Shown here: in pieces, positions 17,601-25,471 of the stretch
How positions within the stretch are numbered: position 1 is the first letter of the stretch
How the letters are laid out: every line of letters starts with the position of its first letter
DNA from: a bacterium
Lineage (GTDB): Bacteria; Patescibacteriota; Microgenomatia; UBA1406; GWC2-37-13
Direction: 5' to 3'
DNA length: 40,763 bases
Assembly: GCA_021787635.1 (NCBI GenBank)
Contig: JAJYLO010000003.1
Location: 1 to 40,763, forward strand
Translations under genes and position numbers: made by a program
The notes under the pieces: generated by a model
The model's database searches: none
What the model was told of the DNA's origin: nothing
The model's input: only the letters and a program-made list of their open reading frames with translations

Positions 17601-20501
17601 GCCTTGACCCAAAAGGAATTTGCCGGCATGCTTCTCAACCAGGGGGAGCTGCAAAGAATTGTCAATGATCCGGCTCTAAATATCCATCCCGGTACCAGCC
17701 CAGACAATGCCGGTTCCTTGGCCAGTGAATGGCTGGAGAATTACCGGCCAAGCTCACACGGCGCCTCGATTTTCAATCTGGCGGATAACGGGAAAAACGG
17801 CAATATTTCTTTCGGATTCACCGACCAAAACGGGCGTTTCAATTATCTCGCCAACATGTCGGCCAAGCATGCGGTGGAAATTGCCACTCCGGCAGGACCA
17901 AACGAAACTATCGCTAACGTCGGCATTAAATCAATTGTCAAAGTAAAGACGGTCCCCACTAACCAGGTCTATATGTCCGAATTGGCGACAGGCGAAGTAT
18001 TTATACCGGTTCTTATTCCTTTATCCCGCCGGCCCCTCGAAGCGCCGAAAGGCAAATTCGACCCCGTCCCACCGCTTCGCGTACCGCCGGGGATTCCCGA
18101 ACCAATAACCTCTTTCCCACCATATATTTCCGGCCCACTTCCGGCAGAAAGAATGCAGCTCTTTGATAAAAACCGGTCAAATACATTAAAGGAAAATCCG
18201 TCGGCAATACTAGATCCAGTTCATGAAGGACAGGAATATTTAAAAAAACAGAATCCCTATTATCGTCAGGAAATTAAACAATTAGCCGCACAGTTTGAAA
18301 GTCCACCATCACCTAATTTAAAAGCCATAGTTTGTATTCCAGTCGCTGGTCACCAGGAAGGTGATAATATTTATAATACTCTTTTAAATTTTACTAATCA
18401 GGATGCACCAAAAGATCAGTACGAAGTCTTCTTATTCGTCAACTATCCAACGACTAATCGTGATGGTAGCCCGGTTACGCCCGATAAAACAATTACGGAA
18501 ATAGAAAGATTTAAAAAAGCCCATCCCGATATGCCCATCAGAATGGTTGTTAAGCAATTACCAAACGATCAGACAAAAATTGGGTTTATTAGAAAATATG
18601 GCGCCGATTTGGCTCTATACAGGAACTTACAAAGAGGAAACCAAGCTAACGATGTTATCCTGATAAGTAATGACGCCGATCAAAAAGGGATAGCGCCAAC
18701 TTATATCAGTAATTTTATCAGCAAATTCGATGTTGAGCCCGAAGTTGACGGATTATTAGGACAATTGGATTGGGATCCGGAAGCGTACGCTCATTATCCG
18801 CTAGTTCATCTTGGAACACGACTTTTCCAGTATTTGGGAATTATCGGTCGGAACAGATCCGGAAGAATGCCATCGAGTGGAGCTAATTTTGCCTACAGGA
18901 GTAGTATTTACGCAGCTATTGGAGGCTATTTGCCACAGTTGGAGGGTGGGGAAGACGTGGCTGTCGGTCAAGCAATTATTGCGGGCAGGCAAAATGTTGA
19001 CAGAATAAAATTTGCCGGAGCAAAAGTATCGCGATTATACACTTCAGCAAGAAGAGCGATTAAATCGCTACGAGAAGGCCTAGCACCTGTTGAACAATGG
19101 AATAAAGGCTTCAGCGCTTTTGATGATGAAGTCCGACGATCACAGCAAGGACAAGTAAAGGATATTAATTTTGATGATCCTAGTCAATTAACGAATTTTA
19201 AAACAGACTTGGAATATATTTTAAACAGAACAATTGATTCATATGAAGCTGGAGAAAAATTAGGTAGAAATGGCAATTACTACAAAACAGCGCTTCGTTG
19301 GCTGGGAATTGAATATCGGGTACAGAATGACAAAATTGTAATCGTTAAAATGGATAGTTTGATACGCGACCTAAAACATTATCAAAAAACAGGTCTTCTG
19401 ATGCGGGAAATCAAATCACACAAAGGAACACCACAGGAATTAGCTCACATGAAGCAGGAGCTGGAAACGCTCGATAAGGATTATCAACAGCAATTAAAAG
19501 AAGATGAGGTAAGAACTAGTGAAGAATTAAAAAAACAGGATAATGAAACGGATAATTTATTACAAAATTTCCGCCAGGAACAACTCAAGCTGGAAGGTGT
19601 ATCATCATTTAAATATACTTTAGCTGAATTGCAGGCCAGTGAAGTTAAAGTTGAAGAAGGCGACTATGTTATTTGTCGGGATAAAATTTTAGGTTCCGGC
19701 CAGAGAGGTCAGATGGTTGCCGGATATAATAAAAAAACAGGGCAGATATGTTCGTTCAAAACTATTCAAAAAGTCAATCAGGAATTTATTGCCAAAGCCA
19801 ATGAATATCCAACAGGTATTCTAGATTTGGAAACATATATTAAAGCAAATTCGACAAATCCGACATTGGGAGTCAACGAAACCATGATCGATAAAGGCAA
19901 TAGCTATATTAAAGTTTATCCTGTTTCCGAATCCGACTTAGATAGATATCTGGAGCAGCAAAAAAACTTATCCCCCGAAAATTCATTAGCGATTATGATT
20001 CATTTGCTTGACGGAGTGAGAGATTTACATAAGATGGGTATAGTTCATCTTGATTTATCTCCAACCAACATTCTTGTTAATGAAAACGGAGTAAAACTTA
20101 TTGATTTTGATGCTGCCAGTATTAAAAATAAAGTTACTAATAAATACAAAAGAGGTTTTGTCGGCGGTTTTAAACATATGCTGCCGCCGGAACTATTTGA
20201 TGAAAATCCGTACATTAACGAAAACGCCGATACTTATGAAGCCGGAATACTTTTTTATAAAATGGTAACTGGAGATTATCCATATCATACTAATAGCGGC
20301 ACAGATCAAGAAAGAGCGGCGCAGCTGAAAGCGGCTCATGAATCAGGAAACTTCACGATTCCTAAAAATTTACCAGATAGCATTAAAAATATCTTAAGAA
20401 AAAGTATTCAACCAGATCAAGGTAAACGATATCAAAATGTTGATGAAATGCTAAAAGATATTATTGAGGCATATTCCGAGATTAAATCAGTTAGAATATA
20501 A
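11685..20501 (+). CDS. Giant multidomain protein (2938 aa): N-terminal region of unknown function, Pro-rich linkers, hydrophobic segments, GT2-like glycosyltransferase domain (~18318-19060) and C-terminal Ser/Thr protein kinase domain (~19663-20500)
   Basis: Single uninterrupted ORF. GT2: AIVCIPVAGHQEGDNIYNTLLNF ... VILISNDADQKG ... GYLPQLEGGEDVAVGQAI. Kinase: ILGSGQRGQMVAGYNKKTGQICSFKTI, HLDLSPTNILVNENGVKLIDFDAAS, PPELF, YEAGILFYKMVTGDYPY, KRYQNVDEML. Hydrophobic segments ~15753-15903 and ~16530-16590. Confidence 0.9.
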   Translation: MTFVPAITENPSQTLVPPSEEESRNLGRKIKDAYTGFLNKVTFPITKKEIQVLNLVNKVVSTLPNIPIAPNVVKAYIPAMEAQLALAGFDPQTGDYNKLPFKNRALKAAQLAGESLGRGLLVAADALAGNTAETALYEGLKKVTSATTPAELAKLWPKILKNIATKVNNDQFTALVNSISSAQEFTSNHLVLQNTLETAIKNANIAQKIEERLKALENKPEVQNVSEKKQQRGEVASQVVKMSDAVCDGQNVKLGYIEKDEDGNDLNEAAKKQQAATLADKLSSSAAFGKKITGDEILALSQDVNELTGENGPFAGIYLVCLNRPDNPLASAVASVVFLQILRDLVKSNPDISHEEIINSGVANVDAVIKQLYAGKLDQSSSVDLAVSLVDKSGYMTSMSKNNAKIAVFGRSGNVKNNIAGGLIVETKLTFTDKVVLSSGDKISALTNQLIQKKINPKVKEMVDFIASSGQSAAAVEVTEAQAAQNVPSPAPVVNGEQATNGEQSERVYDENYPYYADLPEGYSLDEVAKHLVRTKTVVEPDGSRRQVEINYLTEVDGLLEKAKNLFVRKPDESDYDYHRRLLGELEHRVRFPNKWKNPAKQDELYRETKIKTDQEVLLMAIEAKRAFADREALQGTWGFNDDLHRREVHTEVSHNTAIAKVNDRLQKYFREKGEPAELPEDDLVSFTLIADILMDVKDPALGNAGATYREAFKKLEAAVETNPASNRELLELRRYFYRNAIDALASKELTIPLSPAATPQEQVLQDMRSLIQNLEYRLSQGTSADLLIGAYKGVVGGLQEGKGREKRKTTTDKVKSLLEKHPQVIVDMALKGGELMQRRARYEGPKQKGIPDKIYRKKFVQGPEEEAQETQKISPKGQPSTKKQAPPPAPAGEQPQEGSSEPTIPSEKRRMPPAPSSGTTQPPSTPGQPPQPTPEPLPTELRAAVVSAQQRVDRFNAQGELTQEGMQVLEERRREMGRLIMNEDRKKWEGRFSFLKQWIPRFWKYTLGDTATYSKESSHGLKLLAVAGINVTTLPYDVFQEVDKMARVRVAANRATRGQRFTGRLRDIGHELTFTTRDLHRERVKIVEGLRMAAEDPTSPLSQSFINELQQANQQNLLTRFNEVLANDVRAGEALARRINTKFGDELIHKVVGEKVELNVNLNTPEGQTVTNFLKYRVIEKLLVEGIRNNGQIPDAIYLQVNRDLQNFFLSKDFILWLDKLLPAQRQMFEESLSTVSDITALTRETLLPQVTQAWKSSERNIALEDYIHNNLLSNFNLSLNLGTLEAGQKGVIGEGVLERLTARAVTNERVHNLYQQVRTSTAPVYTPPAQPAPVQTLAQQQYQNYMNAAVNRSAVISTIANLGTSNVTLGLATGIGLYAAKATLGSAGCLAVPILGGSIVSGAFRAAQEHRLFTREWEEHNVERELNYSFPQEGRRRREMQGLELHHRRMEADLTSPMRTLLTRVDNGQITDPEILQLMGLVADTEARMDFSDNRGEKGLFSATQPQTYQVEKTNLEFTKAQAKVALRNLLTSNPTKLTALANQLGINFPTTGPNVDFILSTLRDTQIANIQNGTAATASQQLAFGNLSLTQAQSVDHRENAFRFVRARRDVGAFATTVAAGGVSYLLSEAASDLAQQAVTAASSWNVPALNSAFQALGLIHQEIPTGNNIVQIDNHLKVNLPDKWHLVGPVDFKNHQFTVEDAAGNRSIFGFTDDAQGGHIQNLVGGNAPVNWIEHSGAQGVTQQLSKTPTPLAVPTGTPYQEVAGIKFSLPATYHVTQTAAGVDISDANGAIHHFNLSFDANHHAILTPTDQNLIPHITETPGSPGSTITNSNQIEAIWKDQGLEQKYPGVKFWNNLTPKSDYQELQGYDFVFKNSHGQYGIVFDSSIMDKTLDPTTHQWMNVNNLLEHSKTGQAQFSFQLGGHHDSLKIDANFQTNKLSIDPSSDSPLTRDGAAIMWAGPDGTMAAHALTQKEFAGMLLNQGELQRIVNDPALNIHPGTSPDNAGSLASEWLENYRPSSHGASIFNLADNGKNGNISFGFTDQNGRFNYLANMSAKHAVEIATPAGPNETIANVGIKSIVKVKTVPTNQVYMSELATGEVFIPVLIPLSRRPLEAPKGKFDPVPPLRVPPGIPEPITSFPPYISGPLPAERMQLFDKNRSNTLKENPSAILDPVHEGQEYLKKQNPYYRQEIKQLAAQFESPPSPNLKAIVCIPVAGHQEGDNIYNTLLNFTNQDAPKDQYEVFLFVNYPTTNRDGSPVTPDKTITEIERFKKAHPDMPIRMVVKQLPNDQTKIGFIRKYGADLALYRNLQRGNQANDVILISNDADQKGIAPTYISNFISKFDVEPEVDGLLGQLDWDPEAYAHYPLVHLGTRLFQYLGIIGRNRSGRMPSSGANFAYRSSIYAAIGGYLPQLEGGEDVAVGQAIIAGRQNVDRIKFAGAKVSRLYTSARRAIKSLREGLAPVEQWNKGFSAFDDEVRRSQQGQVKDINFDDPSQLTNFKTDLEYILNRTIDSYEAGEKLGRNGNYYKTALRWLGIEYRVQNDKIVIVKMDSLIRDLKHYQKTGLLMREIKSHKGTPQELAHMKQELETLDKDYQQQLKEDEVRTSEELKKQDNETDNLLQNFRQEQLKLEGVSSFKYTLAELQASEVKVEEGDYVICRDKILGSGQRGQMVAGYNKKTGQICSFKTIQKVNQEFIAKANEYPTGILDLETYIKANSTNPTLGVNETMIDKGNSYIKVYPVSESDLDRYLEQQKNLSPENSLAIMIHLLDGVRDLHKMGIVHLDLSPTNILVNENGVKLIDFDAASIKNKVTNKYKRGFVGGFKHMLPPELFDENPYINENADTYEAGILFYKMVTGDYPYHTNSGTDQERAAQLKAAHESGNFTIPKNLPDSIKNILRKSIQPDQGKRYQNVDEMLKDIIEAYSEIKSVRI
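14300..14510 (+). other. Proline-rich low-complexity linker within giant protein
   Basis: KKQAPPPAPAGEQPQEGSSEPTIPSEKRRMPPAPSSGTTQPPSTPGQPPQPTPEPLPTE. Confidence 0.85.
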
Positions 20502-20559
20502 AATCGGATTACATGTAACGTGATATAATTATCTAATTATTAATTAGTGAAAAATAACC

Positions 20560-21186
20560 ATGGGTAAAGAACAACCTTCAGAAGTATTAAAATTCCAGAA
20601 AATATTAACCGAAATGACTGCGGCACTTAAAGCGGGCAAACCATTTAATGCGTATTTAACTGCCGATGATTTTAAAACATTGGTTTTAGGCGGATTAGTA
20701 ACGCAAGCTGAAGAAATTGAAGCATTAGGAATTAAATTGTCGCTTAATCACGGTAATCTATCAGTCGTAATTAAGAAAAATACTGATGTAACAGTTCAAG
20801 CTAAAGGTTTGGTACAAAGGCGAATAGAAAAAGAGGTTTTAGGAAAAAAAATTAGTGCTTGGAGTCCAGGGTTAGGTGTGAATTTAGCCGTCAAGGCTAG
20901 AAATAGCACTTCTCAACCTAATAGAATCACTGTTGATAAGGGAAATGTGCATATTAATTTCGATAAACCGCTAGGATTTGATGCAGAAAACCATTTTAAC
21001 GTAGATACTTCCCATCTTGAAAACTCATTAGAGGGATTTGGACTTTTTAGATTGATTAGAACTGGATTAAAAAAAGAAATGGCCAAGCATGATGTCGATA
21101 TAACTTCACTCGGACTGAGAATAAGGTTTTCACAAGATATGATACATATGAATGTTGGCGGTAAAACCATTAAAAAACTAAGTTGA
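20560..21186 (+). CDS. Hypothetical protein, shares a domain-like pattern with C-terminus of the 945-aa protein
   Basis: 208 aa ORF; C-terminal LGLRIRFSQDMIHMNVGGKTIKK resembles LKIQFTPDNKTLISVKGKKK of the 21709-24546 protein. Confidence 0.65.
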   Translation: MGKEQPSEVLKFQKILTEMTAALKAGKPFNAYLTADDFKTLVLGGLVTQAEEIEALGIKLSLNHGNLSVVIKKNTDVTVQAKGLVQRRIEKEVLGKKISAWSPGLGVNLAVKARNSTSQPNRITVDKGNVHINFDKPLGFDAENHFNVDTSHLENSLEGFGLFRLIRTGLKKEMAKHDVDITSLGLRIRFSQDMIHMNVGGKTIKKLS

Positions 21187-21211
21187 CGTCTAATTAAATC
21201 AGGTTTATCAT
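21183..21211 (+). promoter_or_regulatory. Sigma70-like promoter, start-proximal
   Basis: TTGACG (21183-21188), 17-nt spacer, TATCAT (21206-21211), then 6 nt to ATG 21218; the -35 overlaps the TGA of the preceding gene. Confidence 0.6.
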
Positions 21212-21217
21212 TAAACT

Positions 21218-21706
21218 ATGGCAGATCAAGATTTGACGGATGTGATGAATAGGATTAAGTCGGTAGCGCAAATCGGTGCCATTAGCAGTGATACGGAAGA
21301 GCACAAACAGTCTTACGAAGCATTCATCGATAAATTAATAGAGGAACGGGGCTTCCCCGATCTGACGCCTGAAGTCAAAGAGGAGCTGAAAAAAGATCTG
21401 GTCACCCGGCTGGACAGCTTTATCGCGGCCAAAGTTATTGCCGCCTTATCCGATGCCGATGTTTTGGCTTTCGAAAAAATGCTCAAGGACAATAAGCCGT
21501 CTGCCGAATTGCAGCAATTTTCCATCGACCACATCGCCAACTTTACCGATTTTCTGACTAATACGCTTCTCGAATTCCGGGGAGTTTATTTGGGGCTAAT
21601 AAGCGTCCCGGTTTCTTTGGACGTCAATCTCACTGAGACTTTGAACCGGTCAAAAATCACCCGCGCCATGCCACCCGCACCAGTCTCTCCTGCAAAAAGT
21701 AATTAA
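21218..21706 (+). CDS. Hypothetical helical protein (DUF5663-like, tentative)
   Basis: 162 aa; FIDKLIEERGFPDLTPEVKEELKKDLVTRLDSFIAAKVIAALSDADVLAFEKML pattern. Confidence 0.6.
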   Translation: MADQDLTDVMNRIKSVAQIGAISSDTEEHKQSYEAFIDKLIEERGFPDLTPEVKEELKKDLVTRLDSFIAAKVIAALSDADVLAFEKMLKDNKPSAELQQFSIDHIANFTDFLTNTLLEFRGVYLGLISVPVSLDVNLTETLNRSKITRAMPPAPVSPAKSN

Positions 21707-21708
21707 TA

Positions 21709-24546
21709 TCATTTTTTCTTCCCTTTAACGCTAATGAGTGTTTTGTTGTCGGGAGTGAATTGGATCTTCAAATCCTCAATCACCAAGCCGGATTTCTTCT
21801 TACTAAGTTCCTGGCTTATATATTGCGCCAAAGCTTCGTTGATCGGTAAAGCAGCCATGGTATTACTGGCACTTTCCTGGACATTTATACCGCCGACAAC
21901 CGGCGGCTCGATTTTCACACTGTTGAAAACCGTATTGCCGGTTGGGGAGTTAGCGGCGACAAAATCAATCGTTAATTTCGGTTGAAAAGGAATCCCGATA
22001 TCGACGACGACATGACCTTTAGCTCGTGATGAAGCGATTTCCAATGTAGGATTACCGGCTGCTTTCAAATGTAAAAAGTTAAGAAGCATGTTGCTACCTT
22101 TTTCTTTGATTTTCTTTTCCAAGATGGGTAAAAAGGCGGGGATAATGACAGCTGATTCGTCACTTTTCAAGACCATATTTGTCGTCTCCGCTTTGGCTAA
22201 ACCGGCCGATGATTGGCTGATGATTTCATCCAGGCTATGGACTTCGGTCGCCGCCGGCGGCGTCTCCGGTTTGGCCGGTTCGGGTTTGGAGGGCGTCTGG
22301 TTACTGGACGCTTCGCCGACTATCCGCGGATCCTTGGTCCGCAAGTAATCCCGTATTCCCTGTGGAAGCGACAAATAGGTCAAGTGAGCTGGATTTTCGC
22401 CCGTCTTGGTCGTACCTTCGGCGCTTTCCACTGTTGTCAATAAGTTCAGGATTTCCTGTTTTTGTGCTTCGGTTAAATTATTATGAATATAAGAACGGGT
22501 CAATGAATAGGTAAGTCCCCGGCCTCCATGCGCGGCTTCATGCGATTCATATTCCATCAATGCATCAACGATTGATAGATAATGCGGACGGAAAGTTTTT
22601 GCAATTGCTTTACCATTCGGTTCCTGCTCGGTATGGCGTCCGGCTAAATCTGAGGCCAAATGGCCGAACCCTGTCCTAGTAAAATAGGCATTAACAAATT
22701 TGGTAAAGGCTGTATCAAAGCTAATATTTTGTTCTTCCATCATTTGGGTAATCAAATCATGAAGTACGGCTCTTTCTGCGCGATAAGCATCGACATCTAG
22801 TTTTGAATTCATACTCTGCGCCCATTGCTTAGTCAATTCAACAGTAGTGGCTTCCATTAAACCTCTACCGCGTTCTTTGATTATTATCTGCCCTTCATCC
22901 GTAAGCCCGACCGGTTTGGTCATCCAAGGCCCTAATTTTCCCATCTGGACTTTTTCTTTTTTGCCTGAAGGTTGTTCCTGCGCGTACCAAAATGCCAAAT
23001 CGGCAGATAAATGAGTTGTTTCATGTGGTCTGATTTCTTCAAAAACCCTGATCATTAAATTTCTAAAACCTTCGGGAGTAAGGTCCTCCCAATTTTGAGC
23101 TAAACTTTTGGCGTGATCTCTTATTACTCCCATATCCATAAATATTGCCGGAATTGTAGGAATTACAAAAGCTAAAGCGCCCCGATTAGGATCATAATAT
23201 TCGGCAGTTTTTCCCCAAATAGGCAAAATAGTAATATGACCAATATCGGGCATTTTAATATGGTATTTATTTTCGACGAAAGTCCGGTATCCTGCCATCG
23301 CTGAATTTAACACACCGATTAACCGCTCGTTATCCAGCCCAATTTTAGCCAACTGATTTTTTAGCTGGTTATTTTCTGACTGTATTTGTCCGGCTAAATC
23401 AATTTCACTTATAGATGCATATTGATTATGACCGGTTCTGGCATCACGCAGTTTTAATTTATGAGCTATTGCCGCGGGATTTACCATTTCCTCAACCAGA
23501 TTGGCTTCTGGAAATTGTCTGACTTCGCTGGGATTCTCCGGGTTGGGTTTGGCCTTTTCGTATGACCATTCGTGCCCGGTCGGCAGCGGTTTGGATTTTT
23601 CCGGCTCGGGCCACTCGCGCGGTTCCGGCCATTCCTCGGGATTATCGCCGTTATCACCGTCCGGAGGTTGCGGACCGGGAGCGGACGAAGTCGCTTCTTT
23701 ATATTTTCCGGCACCATTTAGCGCTTCCAGAAGTTCGACTTCCCTTGATCTTAGATTATTGCCCCGGATTTTTTCTTCCGCCCCGACTTTCTCTTTCGCG
23801 ACGACCGAATCCAATAGTTCTTGGCGTTTATGCGGGTCAAAATCCTTGATCTCCACATCCATTAACTGAGCAAGGATTTCGTCGGAATAATTATTGCCGA
23901 AAATTGAGCTAAAATTCTGAATTACGCTCAAATCTTTTTGCAGTTTGGTATGTTTGAAAGAAACCGTTTCCTTACCGTCCGCGCCTTGGGTGACTACGGC
24001 GTAATCTGCCACCAAGTCGCTAATATATTTGACGACGGAAGAAGGAAGGTAGGTCGTCTTGCCGTCCCGCGTGATCGGTGTCAACGAACTGTCGAGAAAA
24101 TACCGCTGATAAAGCTTTTCCGCTTCGGCCGCATCGAAATTTTTCCAGTTTATCGCCCCCTGGCAGATATTGGATTGGGAAAAAAGATCGCGGTAACTCG
24201 TATCATTTTTGTCGTTGTAGATTTCGACTACCTCTTTGAGCCAGGTGGCTTTTTGGGCGGTAGCGGTTTTCAAACTGTCATCCTTGGCCGCTCGTGCTTC
24301 CCAGTGTTTTATTCTTTCATCCGTGGACAATTTTGCCAACAGTTCGTAAGTTGGTTTGCACTTTCTGTCGGGATCGGTGATTAGTTTCTCGATTTCGGAT
24401 TTTGCGTCAGGAAGAGAATAGGTATGATCAAGAACTTGATTTCCGGCTAAAAGTCTGACCTGCAAGCCAACTTGCTCCGGATTGTAAGTTAATTTTTCCT
24501 TGGCCGGCAAATTTTCCCTTATCGGATTTATGACAGTTTCCGCCAT
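21709..24546 (-). CDS. Large protein with gluzincin-like HExxH motifs (putative metallopeptidase)
   Basis: 945 aa; RPHETTHLSADLAFWY (HETTH at 23011-23025) followed by RGLMEATTVELTKQWA (candidate third ligand Glu); second HEAAH (22528-22542). Acidic/Pro-rich linker PGPQPPDGDNGDNPEEWPEPREWPEPEKSKPLP. Confidence 0.7.
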   Translation of the reverse strand: MAETVINPIRENLPAKEKLTYNPEQVGLQVRLLAGNQVLDHTYSLPDAKSEIEKLITDPDRKCKPTYELLAKLSTDERIKHWEARAAKDDSLKTATAQKATWLKEVVEIYNDKNDTSYRDLFSQSNICQGAINWKNFDAAEAEKLYQRYFLDSSLTPITRDGKTTYLPSSVVKYISDLVADYAVVTQGADGKETVSFKHTKLQKDLSVIQNFSSIFGNNYSDEILAQLMDVEIKDFDPHKRQELLDSVVAKEKVGAEEKIRGNNLRSREVELLEALNGAGKYKEATSSAPGPQPPDGDNGDNPEEWPEPREWPEPEKSKPLPTGHEWSYEKAKPNPENPSEVRQFPEANLVEEMVNPAAIAHKLKLRDARTGHNQYASISEIDLAGQIQSENNQLKNQLAKIGLDNERLIGVLNSAMAGYRTFVENKYHIKMPDIGHITILPIWGKTAEYYDPNRGALAFVIPTIPAIFMDMGVIRDHAKSLAQNWEDLTPEGFRNLMIRVFEEIRPHETTHLSADLAFWYAQEQPSGKKEKVQMGKLGPWMTKPVGLTDEGQIIIKERGRGLMEATTVELTKQWAQSMNSKLDVDAYRAERAVLHDLITQMMEEQNISFDTAFTKFVNAYFTRTGFGHLASDLAGRHTEQEPNGKAIAKTFRPHYLSIVDALMEYESHEAAHGGRGLTYSLTRSYIHNNLTEAQKQEILNLLTTVESAEGTTKTGENPAHLTYLSLPQGIRDYLRTKDPRIVGEASSNQTPSKPEPAKPETPPAATEVHSLDEIISQSSAGLAKAETTNMVLKSDESAVIIPAFLPILEKKIKEKGSNMLLNFLHLKAAGNPTLEIASSRAKGHVVVDIGIPFQPKLTIDFVAANSPTGNTVFNSVKIEPPVVGGINVQESASNTMAALPINEALAQYISQELSKKKSGLVIEDLKIQFTPDNKTLISVKGKKK

Positions 24547-24567
24547 ACCTAATAATGTACATTATTT

Positions 24568-25434
24568 TTAATTCCTCCACCAATCTTTTTTCGACCGGGG
24601 ATCCATCAAGCTGCCGGTATCGCGGATGGCCACCCTTATCCAGTTGCCGGCGGCCGTACCCAACAGTTCGCCGCCTTTTAACGCGGGTAATGATGTTCGC
24701 CCCTGATTATTAAGCTGATCGTAAAGGCGGACCAAGTTAGGATTAATATTGAGGTTTTCGATGTAAATTGCATAACCGGAAATAACATCGTCTTCCCGCG
24801 TATACTTCAACGTCACCTTGTTGTCGGCCGCGTAAAGAACCATCACCTGGAAACCACTACCGATATCGTAGCCGGAGTTGGGGACGACGATATTTTCTCC
24901 AGGAGTAGTTTGCAGGTCAATCAGAGTCACGGCCGGGCTCTGGTTCAGGGCACCATTCTCATTGTAATTTTCATAAGTAGCAATGATCGCTGCGTCTCGC
25001 GGCGGTGAAAACAGCGAGGAAAACTGGGGTGCTTTCGGATCGCTATCGCCGCTATAGGAAACGAGCTGCTTGGATTGATCAACCAACCGGTAACCGCGAA
25101 TATCCATATCCAGATCAACGCGGTTTTGCATTGTTTCCGTATTGGCGCGGATGACAGAAATTGATGAGTATTGATGATTGGGTGGAAGCGGCAAGGGAGT
25201 TGGCGTCCCCGTTGGGATTGGTTTGGGAGTAAAAATCGGTACAGGTATCGGTGTATTGGCCGGCCGGGATGTCGGAACTGGTGTTGACGTCGGTGTGACA
25301 GCAATCCGGGCAGTCGGTTGAGGTGATTTGGCGGTGAGATTTAAAATTTCCTCGGGTAAAGTACTGCTCAAAAAAACTACCAGGACAAAAGAAAGCACGA
25401 GCGAGGCAACGATTCGGAAGCGTATGTTTACCAT
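24568..25434 (-). CDS. Membrane-anchored extracytoplasmic protein with Pro/Thr-rich stalk
   Basis: N-terminal TM ASLVLSFVLVVFLSS, stalk TPTSTPVPTSRPANTPIPVPIFTPKPIPTGTPTPLPLPP, globular domain following. Confidence 0.75.
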   Translation of the reverse strand: MVNIRFRIVASLVLSFVLVVFLSSTLPEEILNLTAKSPQPTARIAVTPTSTPVPTSRPANTPIPVPIFTPKPIPTGTPTPLPLPPNHQYSSISVIRANTETMQNRVDLDMDIRGYRLVDQSKQLVSYSGDSDPKAPQFSSLFSPPRDAAIIATYENYNENGALNQSPAVTLIDLQTTPGENIVVPNSGYDIGSGFQVMVLYAADNKVTLKYTREDDVISGYAIYIENLNINPNLVRLYDQLNNQGRTSLPALKGGELLGTAAGNWIRVAIRDTGSLMDPRSKKDWWRN

Positions 25435-25471
25435 TATAAATTATTATATATTAATGAGATTTTGCTTCAGG

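Noticed and set aside
23481-23869. Overlapping ORFs on both strands in the 945-aa gene linker region
   Set aside because: Low-complexity Pro/Glu/Trp linker makes all frames open; no domain motifs.
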